Shown here piece after piece: positions 1-8,772 of a stretch of DNA of 30,926 nucleotides. The translations under genes and the position numbers were made by a program. Within the stretch, counting starts at the first letter, position 1, and every line of letters begins with the position of its first letter. Under the pieces are notes generated by a model that worked only from the letters and a program-made list of their open reading frames with translations, was not told the origin of the DNA and searched no databases. Source of the DNA: JBFHQE01 sp041592335 (GTDB lineage Bacteria > Pseudomonadota > Gammaproteobacteria > Thiohalobacterales > Thiohalobacteraceae); contig JBFHQE010000028.1 in assembly GCA_041592335.1 (NCBI GenBank), forward strand, positions 1 through 30,926, written 5' to 3'.

Positions 1-709
1 CACCGATCGCGCTGCCGTGGGTGAACTGCTGAAACTGGAAAAGTATGTCGATGTCATTATTCCCCGTGGCGGCAAGGGATTGATCGAGCGCGTGATGCAG
101 GATTCGCGTATCCCCGTGATCAAGCATCTGCACGGTGTCTGCCATGTCTATATCGATGACGAGGCCGATCCGGAAAAGGCCTTCAACGTCGCCCTGAATG
201 CCAAGACCCAGCGTTACGGCACCTGTAACACCATGGAGACATTGCTGGTGGCGGAAGCGGTTGCGGATCTGATTTTGCCGCGCCTGGCGCAGGCCTATAC
301 CGACAAGGGCGTGGAGCTGCGCGGTTGTGACAAAACCCGCGCCATTGTGGCGAATGCGCTGGCGGCGACGAACGAGGACTGGGATACCGAGTATCTTGCC
401 CCCATATTATCGATAAGGGTTGTCGAGGATATGGATGCCGCGATTGAGCATATTGCGCAACATGGTTCGCAACATACGGAAAGTATCATCACGGAAAATG
501 TGACCAAGGCGCGCCGCTTCCTGCGCGAGGTGGATTCCAGTTCGGTGATGGTGAATGCCTCGACGCGGTTTGCGGATGGCTTTGAGTACGGTCTCGGGGC
601 CGAGATCGGTATCAGTACCGACAAACTGCACGCGCGCGGGCCGGTCGGGCTGGAAGGACTGACGACATTGAAATATATCGTGCTGGGTGACGGCCATATT
701 CGACAGTAG
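1..709 (+). CDS. proA: Glutamate-5-semialdehyde dehydrogenase (gamma-glutamyl phosphate reductase), 3' part
   Basis: The gene is cut by the left edge; codons are in frame from base 2 and end at TAG 707-709. ProA makes glutamate-5-semialdehyde from gamma-glutamyl phosphate with NADPH, the second step of proline synthesis in the cytoplasm. Visible family marks are the segment VDVIIPRGGKGLIERV near the edge, the catalytic cysteine in RYGTCNTMETLL, and the C-terminal block NASTRFADGFEYGLGAEIGIST followed by RGPVGLEGLTTLKY. A little over half of a normal ProA of about 420 residues is present. The stop lies 12 bases before nadD, so the two are probably co-transcribed; proA-nadD linkage is common in proteobacteria. 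Confidence 0.96.
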   Translation, partial: TDRAAVGELLKLEKYVDVIIPRGGKGLIERVMQDSRIPVIKHLHGVCHVYIDDEADPEKAFNVALNAKTQRYGTCNTMETLLVAEAVADLILPRLAQAYTDKGVELRGCDKTRAIVANALAATNEDWDTEYLAPILSIRVVEDMDAAIEHIAQHGSQHTESIITENVTKARRFLREVDSSSVMVNASTRFADGFEYGLGAEIGISTDKLHARGPVGLEGLTTLKYIVLGDGHIRQ

Positions 710-721
710 TTCCACAAGCGC

Positions 722-1348
722 ATGATCGGCATCTTTGGCGGCACTTTCGATCCGATCCACTATGGGCATCTGCGCACCGCGCTGGATGTGAAGCAGGCGC
801 TGGACATCGACGACATGCGGCTGGTGCCCTGCCGTATTCCTCCTCATCGTGATCTGCCGGGGGCAAGCTCGGAACAGCGTTGTGCCATGCTGGAACTGGC
901 GCTGCACGGGCAGGATGATCTGCACCTCGATCTACGCGAGCTGCAGCGCGATGGACCGTCATATATGGTCGATACACTGCAGTCGCTGCGCGATGAAATC
1001 GACGACACACCCTTGTGCCTGGTGCTGGGCGAAGATGCCTTTGCCGGGCTGGCCAGCTGGCATCAATGGGAAAGATTAATTGATCTGGCTCATATTGTGG
1101 TGATGTCACGGCCCGGGCAGGCGGTTACCATTGAAGACAGGGTAGCCGCGCTGGTGGCCGGTCACCAGGTGGAGAACCTGGCAGAATTACAGGCATTTCC
1201 CGCGGGAAAACTGGCGTTTTGTCCGGTGACGCCGCTAACTTTATCGGCAACGGCGATTCGCGCGTTGCTCACGCGGGGGTTGAGTCCCCGTTACATGCTA
1301 CCGGACAGCGTGTTGGCGTATATTCAGGAGCAAGGTATCTACCGTTAA
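722..1348 (+). CDS. nadD: Nicotinate-nucleotide adenylyltransferase
   Basis: This 208-residue protein transfers AMP from ATP to nicotinate mononucleotide, forming deamido-NAD in the NAD synthesis pathway. The N-terminus holds the nucleotidyltransferase signature GGTFDPIHYGHLR (residues 6-18), and the C-terminal part has SATAIR, the ISSTxxR-type motif that closes the ATP site. Length matches the bacterial family (about 200-220). The ATG at 722 puts the G-rich signature at its usual distance from the N-terminus, and it follows proA by 12 bases. The adjacent rsfS and rlmH are its standard neighbours in proteobacteria. Confidence 0.97.
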   Translation: MIGIFGGTFDPIHYGHLRTALDVKQALDIDDMRLVPCRIPPHRDLPGASSEQRCAMLELALHGQDDLHLDLRELQRDGPSYMVDTLQSLRDEIDDTPLCLVLGEDAFAGLASWHQWERLIDLAHIVVMSRPGQAVTIEDRVAALVAGHQVENLAELQAFPAGKLAFCPVTPLTLSATAIRALLTRGLSPRYMLPDSVLAYIQEQGIYR

Positions 1349-1376
1349 TGTCGGCGCGGCCGGCAAGGATGAGCAA

Positions 1377-1739
1377 GTGAGCAGTGAAGTAACGACGGAA
1401 CAACTGAAAGCGTTAGTGATCGATGCCCTGGAGGATTTGAAAGCCCAGGATATCTGGTCGCAGGATGTGCACGATATCACCAGCATCACGGATGTGATGA
1501 TAATCGCCAGTGGCACCTCCGACCGTCATGTGAAATCGATCGCGGATAATGTGGTGGAAAAGGCCAAGGCGGCCGGTCATCGGCCACTGGGTGTCGAGGG
1601 CGAAAGCGGCGAATGGGTGCTGGTGGATCTGGGCGATGTGATCGTGCATGTAATGCAACCGCAAACCCGTGCCTTCTATAACCTGGAAAAACTCTGGTCC
1701 ATGACCGAGGAAAGCGTTTCAGCGACCCGCGAATCGTGA
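1377..1739 (+). CDS. rsfS: Ribosomal silencing factor RsfS
   Basis: RsfS (YbeB/Iojap family) binds ribosomal protein uL14 on the 50S subunit and blocks joining with the 30S subunit under starvation. The 120-residue product shows the family features LVIDALEDLKAQDI at the N-terminus, DVMIIASGTSDRHVKSIADNV in the middle, and the block EGESGEWVLVDLGDVIVHVMQP towards the C-terminus. The start is GTG at 1377 with an AAGGA ribosome-binding site about 7 bases upstream; the nearby ATG at 1369 is out of frame and runs into a stop at once. The stop overlaps the start of rlmH, indicating coupled translation. Confidence 0.96.
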   Translation: MSSEVTTEQLKALVIDALEDLKAQDIWSQDVHDITSITDVMIIASGTSDRHVKSIADNVVEKAKAAGHRPLGVEGESGEWVLVDLGDVIVHVMQPQTRAFYNLEKLWSMTEESVSATRES

Positions 1740-2206
1740 AGATCCATCTGCTTGCCGTCGGTAATCGCATGCCGGCCTGGGTGACGGATGGTTATGAAGA
1801 ATACGCGAAGCGCATGCCGCGCGAGTGCAGCCTGCAGCTCACGGAAATCGCGCCCGGCAAGCGAGGTAAGAATGCGGATGTGGCCCGCATCCTACGCGAA
1901 GAAGGCGAAAAAATGCTCGCTGCCATTCCCAAGGGTGCGCGGGTCGTCAGCCTGGAAGTCGAGGGCAGGCAGTGGGACACCCCCCAATTAGCCAAACAAA
2001 TGGAAAACTGGTTGAGTGCAGGACAGGATATTGCGTTGCTGGTGGGTGGCCCGGAAGGGTTGGACGCCGCTTGCCGGGCGCGAGCCGACGAACGCTGGTC
2101 CCTGTCGAAGCTGACCTTGCCACACCCACTGGTGCGCGTGCTGCTGGCCGAACAGGTATACCGCGCCTGGACCCTGCTCAAGGGTCATCCCTATCACCGG
2201 GAGTGA
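1736..2206 (+). CDS. rlmH: 23S rRNA pseudouridine-1915 N3-methyltransferase RlmH
   Basis: RlmH is a SPOUT-class enzyme that methylates pseudouridine 1915 in helix 69 of 23S rRNA on the assembled ribosome, using S-adenosylmethionine. The 156 residues equal the normal family length. The knot motifs are plain: LLVGGPEGLD for the SAM loop, then LSLSKLTLPHPLVRVLL-type residues, and the C-terminal YRAWTLLKGHPYHRE tail that is nearly invariant. It starts with GTG at 1736, overlapping the TGA of rsfS by four bases (GTGA). Confidence in the start is high because the first residues MKIHLLAVG are the conserved beginning of the family. Confidence 0.97.
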   Translation: MKIHLLAVGNRMPAWVTDGYEEYAKRMPRECSLQLTEIAPGKRGKNADVARILREEGEKMLAAIPKGARVVSLEVEGRQWDTPQLAKQMENWLSAGQDIALLVGGPEGLDAACRARADERWSLSKLTLPHPLVRVLLAEQVYRAWTLLKGHPYHRE

Positions 2207-2251
2207 ATATCCCGATTGTCACGCCGACCCTTTTTCTATAGGCTCATTAAT

Positions 2252-2542
2252 ATGGATAAAAACAAGGCGTTAGATATATTACGTGAATTGAAGCCGGCGC
2301 TGGTTAGCCGGTTTGGTGTCAAGCAGCTCGCCCTGTTCGGTTCTACCGCGCGGGGCGAGGCAAGGCCGGATAGCGATATTGATATTCTGGTTTCTTTTAA
2401 TGGTCCGGCAACGTCCAGGCGTTACTTTGGTTTGCAGTTTCTGCTGGAAGATACCCTTGGGCAACCAATCGATTTAGTCACTGACAAGGCATTGCGTCCA
2501 GAACTGAAGCCTTTCATTGAAAAAGAGGCGGTGAATGTCTGA
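2252..2542 (+). CDS. mntA: MntA-type minimal nucleotidyltransferase, antitoxin of a HepT-MntA pair
   Basis: The 96-residue product is a minimal nucleotidyltransferase. Its signature GSX10DXD is complete: G30-S31, then D42 and D44 in DSDIDIL. In characterised type VII systems MntA antitoxins inactivate the partner HepT toxin by adding AMP groups to a tyrosine, and this gene overlaps such a partner by eight bases. I chose the ATG at 2252 rather than the upstream in-frame TTG at 2216, because MDKNKALDILRELKP is a normal start and the extra 12 residues resemble nothing. GC content of bases 2281-2880 is 293 of 600 by hand count, clearly below the flanks, which suggests later acquisition. Function of this pair is inferred from motifs only. 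Confidence 0.9.
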   Translation: MDKNKALDILRELKPALVSRFGVKQLALFGSTARGEARPDSDIDILVSFNGPATSRRYFGLQFLLEDTLGQPIDLVTDKALRPELKPFIEKEAVNV

Positions 2543-2876
2543 ACGCGAGTGGCATTTTTATATCGATGACATGGTTCGTTTCACTGAGAATGTGGTGAAT
2601 TACACTGAAGCATTCGATCAAGCGACGTTCGTGGCATCAGGCCTGAATTACGATGCGACTTTGCGTAACCTGGAATTAATCGGCGAAGCTGCAACGCATC
2701 TGCCGGAAGAGATCAGGAATCGTTACCCGTCTATTCCCTGGCGAATGATAATTGCTACCCGCAATCGATTAATTCACGGCTATCTCGGTATTGATAAGGA
2801 CACTTTGTGGAGCATTATTCAGGACGATGTTCCCGACTTGCTGGTGGCGTTGAAAGCCATTAATTCCAAAGAATGA
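2535..2876 (+). CDS. hepT: HepT-like HEPN ribonuclease toxin (DUF86)
   Basis: This 113-residue helical protein belongs to the HEPN/DUF86 family. Its active-site motif RX4HXY is intact: R76, H81 and Y83 in ATRNRLIHGY. In studied HepT toxins the Arg and His cut RNA and the Tyr is the residue AMPylated by MntA. The ATG at 2535 lies inside the end of mntA (eight-base overlap), so antitoxin is translated first and toxin is coupled to it, the usual arrangement. The gene stands between rlmH and maf, a place where toxin-antitoxin genes are not expected. Because motif and antitoxin are both complete, the module looks functional rather than decayed, but only an assay would show toxicity. Confidence 0.9.
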   Translation: MSEREWHFYIDDMVRFTENVVNYTEAFDQATFVASGLNYDATLRNLELIGEAATHLPEEIRNRYPSIPWRMIIATRNRLIHGYLGIDKDTLWSIIQDDVPDLLVALKAINSKE

Positions 2877-2912
2877 CGCCCCAGTCATTTTACACTCGAA
2901 GATAATACAAAC

Positions 2913-3518
2913 ATGCTCGGGATAGACCTCTTTCTGGCTTCCAATTCTCCGCGACGGCACGAACTCCTGGCGCAGATCGGCGTGCGTTTTGCCTCACTTT
3001 CGGTGGATATTGACGAGTCGCCGACCCCGCATGAGACGGCTGATCGGCTGGTGGAACGGCTGGCGCTGGAAAAAGCGCGCGCTGGCCTGGCGTTGCGCCC
3101 TGCCGGTCGGCATGAACCCGTGCTAGGCTCGGATACGCTGGTGGTGTTGAATGGCGTGACGCTGGGTAAACCGCGCGACCGCGAGGATGCCTTCCGTATG
3201 TGGCGTGCGCTGTCGGGACAGACTCACCAGGTCATGACGGCGGTGGCCCTGGTCGGCGAGCAACAGGAGGAATCCATCTTGCAAACCAGTGCCGTGACCT
3301 TTCGTGATATCACGGAAAAGGAAATGGCGGCCTACTGGCTTTCCGGCGAACCCTGCGACAAGGCGGGGGGGTATGCGGTGCAGGGGCTTGGGGCGGTTTT
3401 CATCGAGCACCTGGCGGGCAGTTTCTCCGGCGTGATGGGTTTGCCACTGTATGAAACGGCGCAACTGCTGCGTCGCTTCGGAATAGATATAACGGAACGA
3501 ATGACAGAGTATGAGTGA
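2913..3518 (+). CDS. maf: Maf family nucleotide pyrophosphatase (YhdE type)
   Basis: Maf proteins hydrolyse nucleoside triphosphates; the YhdE branch acts on dTTP, UTP and modified pyrimidine nucleotides. The 201-residue product has the N-terminal SNSPRRHELL loop, the GSDT motif in VLGSDTLVVL, GKPRD, and the GGYAVQGLGAVFIEHLAGSFSGVMGLPL block that is typical of the family. Position immediately before rng, with an eight-base overlap, is the same as yhdE-rng(cafA) in Escherichia coli and supports the YhdE assignment over YceF. No strong ribosome-binding site is visible before the ATG at 2913, but the start places SNSPRR at its normal position. Confidence 0.95.
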   Translation: MLGIDLFLASNSPRRHELLAQIGVRFASLSVDIDESPTPHETADRLVERLALEKARAGLALRPAGRHEPVLGSDTLVVLNGVTLGKPRDREDAFRMWRALSGQTHQVMTAVALVGEQQEESILQTSAVTFRDITEKEMAAYWLSGEPCDKAGGYAVQGLGAVFIEHLAGSFSGVMGLPLYETAQLLRRFGIDITERMTEYE

Positions 3519-4986
3519 AGAGATTCTGATTAATGTGACGCCGCAGGAGACCCGCGTTGCGCTGGTTGAGAACGGCGTGTTGCAGGAAGTGTTGATCGAA
3601 CGCTCACGCTCGCGCGGCATCGTCGGCAATATTTATAAGGGCAAGGTGAGCCGAGTGTTGCCCGGTATGCAGGCAGCTTTTATCGAAGCTGGTCTGGAAC
3701 GGGCTGCGTTTCTGCATGCATCGGATATTGCAACCGCCTCGTCCGCGAATGGCAATGGCGATACCGATGTACGGCCGTCGCATGAAACCATCAACCAGCT
3801 GGTGCATGAAGGTCAGGAACTGCTGGTGCAGGTCATCAAGGATCCGCTGGGCACCAAGGGTGCGCGCCTGACGACCCATATCACCATCCCGTCCCGTTAC
3901 CTGGTATTCATGCCCGGTGCCGGGAATATCGGCGTGTCGCAGAAAATCGAAGACCCCGAGGAACGCAACCGCTTGCGTGAACTGATTCTCGCCTTCGGCG
4001 ACGATTCGGGGCATGGTTATATCGTGCGCACCGCGGCGGAAGGCGTGGATGAAGAATCGTTGCATGCCGATATGGCGTTCCTGTTGCGACTCTGGAACTG
4101 CATCAGCGAGCAGAAGCAAGCGGCCAAAGCCGGTAGCATTGTGCATGAAGACTTGCCGCTGGCCTCTCGTGTAGTGCGTGACATGGTGGACGAGCGGGTG
4201 GAAAAGATTCGCATCGATTCCCGCGAGACGTACCAGAAACTGGCGACATTCGCCCAGCGGTTCATTCCGGAAGTGCACGAGAAGATCGAATATTATCCTG
4301 GCGAACGTCCGCTGTTCGATCTGTATAACGTCGAGGATGAAATCCAGAAAGCGCTGGAACGCAAGGTGCAACTGAAGTCCGGCGGTTACCTGATCATCGA
4401 CCAGACCGAGGCGATGACTACCATCGACGTGAATACCGGTGCCTATGTTGGCCATCGCACGCTCGAGGAAACCATTTTCAAAACCAACCTGGAAGCGGCG
4501 CAGGCGATCGCGCGGCAGCTGCGGCTGCGTAACCTGGGCGGCATCATCATCATAGACTTCATCGATATGCTGGATGAAGAACACAAGCGCCAGGTGTTGC
4601 GCGCGCTGGAAAAGAGCCTGGAAAAGGATCATGCCAAGAGCCAGATCAGCGAGGTGTCATCGCTGGGTCTGGTCGAGATGACCCGCAAGCGCACCCGCGA
4701 AAGCCTGGAGCACGTGTTGTGCGAAGTCTGCCCGACCTGCAGTGGTCGCGGTTCGTTGAAGACTGCGGAAACCGTGGTGTTCGAAATCTTTCGCGAGATT
4801 CTGCGCGAGGCACGTCAGTATGATGCGCACGAATTGCTGGTGCTGGCCTCGCAGGAAGTCATTGATCTATTGCTCGATGAAGAATCCACCAGCCTCGCGG
4901 AGCTGGAATCTTTCACTGGGAAACCGATCAAGCTCCAGGTGGAACAGCTCTATTCCCAGGAACACTACGATGTGGTGTTGCTCTAA
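3511..4986 (+). CDS. rng: Ribonuclease G
   Basis: RNase G is an endoribonuclease that matures the 5' end of 16S rRNA and degrades some mRNAs. The 491 residues match the RNase G length and lack the long C-terminal scaffold of RNase E. In order: an S1 RNA-binding domain beginning around GNIYKGKVSRVLPGMQAAFIE (about residues 38-125); the catalytic aspartates D306 in TIDVNTG and D349 in IIIDFIDM, with the 43-residue spacing seen in RNase E; and the zinc-link cysteines C404 and C407 in CEVCPTC. Its ATG overlaps the end of maf by eight bases, and yhdP follows after six bases. Confidence 0.97.
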   Translation: MSEEILINVTPQETRVALVENGVLQEVLIERSRSRGIVGNIYKGKVSRVLPGMQAAFIEAGLERAAFLHASDIATASSANGNGDTDVRPSHETINQLVHEGQELLVQVIKDPLGTKGARLTTHITIPSRYLVFMPGAGNIGVSQKIEDPEERNRLRELILAFGDDSGHGYIVRTAAEGVDEESLHADMAFLLRLWNCISEQKQAAKAGSIVHEDLPLASRVVRDMVDERVEKIRIDSRETYQKLATFAQRFIPEVHEKIEYYPGERPLFDLYNVEDEIQKALERKVQLKSGGYLIIDQTEAMTTIDVNTGAYVGHRTLEETIFKTNLEAAQAIARQLRLRNLGGIIIIDFIDMLDEEHKRQVLRALEKSLEKDHAKSQISEVSSLGLVEMTRKRTRESLEHVLCEVCPTCSGRGSLKTAETVVFEIFREILREARQYDAHELLVLASQEVIDLLLDEESTSLAELESFTGKPIKLQVEQLYSQEHYDVVLL

Positions 4987-4992
4987 CACTTC

Positions 4993-7900
4993 ATGATGCA
5001 GCGCCTGTTACGTTACCTCTGGTACACCACCGCCACGGTGGTGATCGGCTTTGCGCTGTTGCTAAGCGTCGCGCGGCTGGTCTTGCCGATGATGGACGAT
5101 TACCGCCTGCAACTGCAGGACTGGATCATGGCAAATTCCGGGCAGGACGTCCGCATCGGCCAGCTGGACCTGGCCTGGCGCGGGCTTGGGCCGGAAGTGC
5201 GCTTGCTGGATGTGGCCCTGATGAAGCCGGACAGTGAAGAACCCTTGCTGGAAGCGGATTCGCTTGGGCTGGGATTCGATCTGCTGCGATACCTGCGTGC
5301 CGGTCAGCTGACTACCAAGTGGATCAGTCTCGAAGGTGCCGAACTTAGCCTGCAGGAAACGGAGCCGGGTAAATGGTCTTTGCCCGGACATGAATCTTCC
5401 GGGCAGGCAAACCCGCTGGCGTTGTTGCTGGGCCAGCCACGCCTTGAAATCAATCGCGTTAACCTGAAGTTGCTCCCACACCCTGACCGTCACCAGACGG
5501 CCATCCTGTTGCGGGATATTCAGTTATTGCTGCGTAACCAGGATGAGCGGCATGTGCTGACTATCGATAGCCGTCTGGAAGAGGCGCAGTCTGATATCAA
5601 GCTGGTGCTGGATCTGTCGCAGGATCAGCAGTTGTGGTCGGGGCAGGGCTATGTCGATTTCGGGCAGTTTGAACTGCAGCGCTGGTTCGCGACATTTATG
5701 CCAAATGGTTTTGCTGCCCAGGGGCTGCTGGATGGCGAGTGCTGGTTTGCGGTGAAAGACAACCGGCTGGAGCGAATGCAATCGCACTTCGCGATTCAAC
5801 AGTTACAGTTAACAACCGCGGCGAATACAGAGCCTTTGTTCAGCACCGATAATCTCAAGGCGGAGCTGCTATGGCAGCAGGCCCGTTCCGGCTGGTCACT
5901 GGAGTTCGCAGGCCTGGATCTGGCCGAGTATAACCCCGCCACCAGCAATACCCAGGGGCGCCTGGTCAAGACCACGCTGAGCGATGGGGAAACCCGTTGG
6001 CAGGTGGATGCGAATGATCTGGCGACGCAGCCTTTTCTAAACCTGGTCGCGCATTTTGCGCCGGAGCAGTATCAAAACCTGCTTGCCGGCGCGGCGCCGG
6101 CGGTGCATTTTGCGCGGGTGCAGATGGCGTTTGAGCAGGCGCAAAGCGGCGTTGAGCTGGAAAGCCTGACGGGCGAATTCGATCACCTGCAGGCGACGGC
6201 CTTCGATTCCTGGCCGGGTGTGGATAATCTGTCGGGTGTGTTGTCGTTGCATCCCCTGCATGGCGAAATCGTATTTACTTCCGCCGATGCCACGCTGGAG
6301 TTGCCGCAACTGTTTCGCGCACCCTTTGATGTGTCCGCGCTGAATGGCAGGTTCAGCTGGCAGCATTACGCCGATCGTTGGCGCCTGCAGAGTCAGGACC
6401 TGTACCTGGAAACGCCCGACCTTAAATTGAAGCAGCGTATCCGGCTGGATATTCCGCATGCCGAAGGCAGTCCCTATCTCGAGTTAAGAGGTAATTTCAG
6501 CCAGGGCAAGGTGGGTGCCGTACAACATTTTATTCCCGCGAATATTATGTCAACCAAAACGGTTGAGTGGCTGGATAATGCGTTGATAGACGGCGCGATC
6601 AACGAAGGCGAGTTGCTGTTTCAGGGACGGCTGGCGGACTTTCCTTATGATGCGGGCGAAGGTCGCATGGAAATTCGCGCGCATGTAACCGATGGCGTAT
6701 TGCAATATCACCCTGACTGGCCGCGTATGGATGGTATCGATGCGCAGCTTGCGTTTATCAATCGCACCATGACGATTACCAGCGACAGTGCCCGAATTTA
6801 CGATACTCGCCTGAGTAACGTCATGGTAGCGATACCAAACCTGTCGCGTTCGCGCCTGGAGGTCAGTGGCGATGTGAAGGGCGACCTGGACGATATGTTG
6901 CGCTATGTGAACAACAGTCCGCTGGCGCAGCGTGGCTATCCGGTGGCGCAACTTGTCGGTTCGGGCGAGGCCGATCTCAAGTTGAAGATGTCGATCCGGG
7001 TAAGCAGTGCTGACAAACAGGAAACGACACTGCAGGGCAAGCTTGCGTTTGCAGGGAATCAATTGCAGCTCAAGGAATGGGATATCCGCCTGGACGATAT
7101 CCAGGGGCCGTTAACCTTTACCGAGAATGGCCTGCGTTCCGAGCGGTTGCTCGCGCGCATCTGGGAGACACCGGCTGAAATCAGCATCATGCCGGGAGAC
7201 AGCGACGGCCGTACCCGTATTGGCGTGCTAGGCGCATTGCCCCTGCTCGAACAGGTGCCAGCGGATTCAATACTGCATCGTTATCTGAGCGGACGTGCTC
7301 ACTGGTCGGTGCAGATTGGTTTGCAGCGCAGCCGTCAGGCTGTGGATCTGACGCTGCAATCGGATATGAAAGGGATTGCCGTGAAGTTGCCTGCACCGCT
7401 GGGCAAGCTGCCTTCCAGCGACCAGCGCCTGCGGGTAGTCACGCAAGTGGGTGATGGCCGACAGGCCACGGCGATGCTCAGCTACGGTCAACACAGCGCG
7501 GCATTGTCGCTGCAGAAAACCAATGGTAACTACGCGCTGAGCGAAGCAGTGATCCTGTTCAACCAGGGTCCCGCCACGCTCAAGGGAGTACCGGGTATTC
7601 ATCTGGGTGGACGGCTGGACAGCCTGAATGTTGAAGAGTGGCAGGCGCTGATGGCGGGCCGGGAGGGGCAGCCGAAAGGGCCGCGCCTGCGCAGTATTGA
7701 TTTGCGGACCCAAAGCCTGCATTACGCCGGGCGAACCCTGGACGAAGTTGCCATCCAGGCCGCGCAGGATGATTCCGGCTGGCGGCTGAACTTTGCCGGC
7801 CCCATGCTGGATGGCCGGGTGTTCATGCCGACCGCGCAACAACAGTTGCCGCTGGAGTTGCATTTCAAGCGGCTGATTTTGCCTGCCAGTCGTAATGGCG

Positions 7901-8739
7901 AGGATGAATCCCTGGAGCCGCAGGACATTCCCACGCTGAACTTTTCCGCGCAGCATTTTCAGTACGCCAGTTATGACCTGGGACAGGTGGAGCTGAACAG
8001 CAGGCGCTCGCCGGATGGCATGTTGATCGATCATCTGCAGGTCAATGCGGACTGGATCAAGATGAATGCCAACGGCAGCTGGACAAAGTCGGCCGGACGG
8101 GAGTCGTCCCGTTTTAAAATCGACGTGACCGGTGGCGATCTCGGCCGCTTGCTCGCCAACTTCGGCTATGCCGGTGAAATCGTGGGCGGTGAAACCCACG
8201 GTACCCTGGATGCCAACTGGTTGGGCGGACCGGACGATTTTGCCCTGGAAAAACTGGAGGGCGAGCTGGTGCTGTCGATTGGCGCCGGCAGCCTGGAGCA
8301 ACTCGAACCCGGCGCGGGCCGCGTGTTCGGCCTGCTCAACCTGCAGTCATTGCCGCGACGGCTGGCGCTGGATTTCACCGATCTGTTCCAGAAAGGGTTT
8401 GCGTTTGATCGTATCCACGGCAGCTTCACGCTGATCGATACGGATGCCTATACCAACAACCTGACCATCGAAGGGCCCTCGGCGCGGATTGAAATCTCCG
8501 GGCGTACCGGGCTGGCGGCGCGCGATTACGATCAGCTGGTCACCGTGGTGCCGCAGGTCAGTACGGGCATTTCCGTCGCCGGAGCGCTGGCGGGTGGTCC
8601 CGCCGTGGGCGCTGCCCTGTTCCTGGCGGACCGTCTGTTCGGCAAGGAGATCGAGAAGTTTTCCCGCTACCAGTACAGCGTGGTCGGTCCCTGGCGCGAC
8701 CCGCAGTTTACCCGCCTGAGTTCGCCCGGAAATGAGTGA
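4993..8739 (+). CDS. yhdP: YhdP family AsmA-like inter-membrane lipid transport protein
   Basis: YhdP is one of the large AsmA-like proteins (with TamB and YdbH) that span the periplasm and help move phospholipids from the inner to the outer membrane. The 1,248-residue product has one N-terminal membrane segment (about residues 12-33), then a long beta-rich region, and ends with the conserved AsmA-like block: IEGPSARIEISGRTGLAARDY, a glycine/alanine-rich stretch ISVAGALAGGPAVGAALFL, and YQYSVVGPWRDPQF. Length and the position directly after rng agree with the Escherichia coli gene. Two ATG codons lie next to each other at 4993 and 4996; either could be used. Confidence 0.95.
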   Translation: MMQRLLRYLWYTTATVVIGFALLLSVARLVLPMMDDYRLQLQDWIMANSGQDVRIGQLDLAWRGLGPEVRLLDVALMKPDSEEPLLEADSLGLGFDLLRYLRAGQLTTKWISLEGAELSLQETEPGKWSLPGHESSGQANPLALLLGQPRLEINRVNLKLLPHPDRHQTAILLRDIQLLLRNQDERHVLTIDSRLEEAQSDIKLVLDLSQDQQLWSGQGYVDFGQFELQRWFATFMPNGFAAQGLLDGECWFAVKDNRLERMQSHFAIQQLQLTTAANTEPLFSTDNLKAELLWQQARSGWSLEFAGLDLAEYNPATSNTQGRLVKTTLSDGETRWQVDANDLATQPFLNLVAHFAPEQYQNLLAGAAPAVHFARVQMAFEQAQSGVELESLTGEFDHLQATAFDSWPGVDNLSGVLSLHPLHGEIVFTSADATLELPQLFRAPFDVSALNGRFSWQHYADRWRLQSQDLYLETPDLKLKQRIRLDIPHAEGSPYLELRGNFSQGKVGAVQHFIPANIMSTKTVEWLDNALIDGAINEGELLFQGRLADFPYDAGEGRMEIRAHVTDGVLQYHPDWPRMDGIDAQLAFINRTMTITSDSARIYDTRLSNVMVAIPNLSRSRLEVSGDVKGDLDDMLRYVNNSPLAQRGYPVAQLVGSGEADLKLKMSIRVSSADKQETTLQGKLAFAGNQLQLKEWDIRLDDIQGPLTFTENGLRSERLLARIWETPAEISIMPGDSDGRTRIGVLGALPLLEQVPADSILHRYLSGRAHWSVQIGLQRSRQAVDLTLQSDMKGIAVKLPAPLGKLPSSDQRLRVVTQVGDGRQATAMLSYGQHSAALSLQKTNGNYALSEAVILFNQGPATLKGVPGIHLGGRLDSLNVEEWQALMAGREGQPKGPRLRSIDLRTQSLHYAGRTLDEVAIQAAQDDSGWRLNFAGPMLDGRVFMPTAQQQLPLELHFKRLILPASRNGEDESLEPQDIPTLNFSAQHFQYASYDLGQVELNSRRSPDGMLIDHLQVNADWIKMNANGSWTKSAGRESSRFKIDVTGGDLGRLLANFGYAGEIVGGETHGTLDANWLGGPDDFALEKLEGELVLSIGAGSLEQLEPGAGRVFGLLNLQSLPRRLALDFTDLFQKGFAFDRIHGSFTLIDTDAYTNNLTIEGPSARIEISGRTGLAARDYDQLVTVVPQVSTGISVAGALAGGPAVGAALFLADRLFGKEIEKFSRYQYSVVGPWRDPQFTRLSSPGNE

Positions 8740-8772
8740 TGCGACACGCCGGGAGAGCAGGCAATCTATGTT

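Noticed and set aside
2198..2214. CGGGA / TCCCG inverted repeat at the end of rlmH as a terminator
   Set aside because: The stem has only five base pairs, and the T-run (about 2230-2235) is some 15 bases further on.
3604..4632. 342-residue open frame on the - strand across rng
   Set aside because: It is the antisense of a strongly conserved gene in GC-rich DNA and shows no family motif.
7267..8301. 344-residue open frame on the - strand across yhdP
   Set aside because: Antisense of yhdP, Gln/Arg/His-rich composition typical of a shadow frame.
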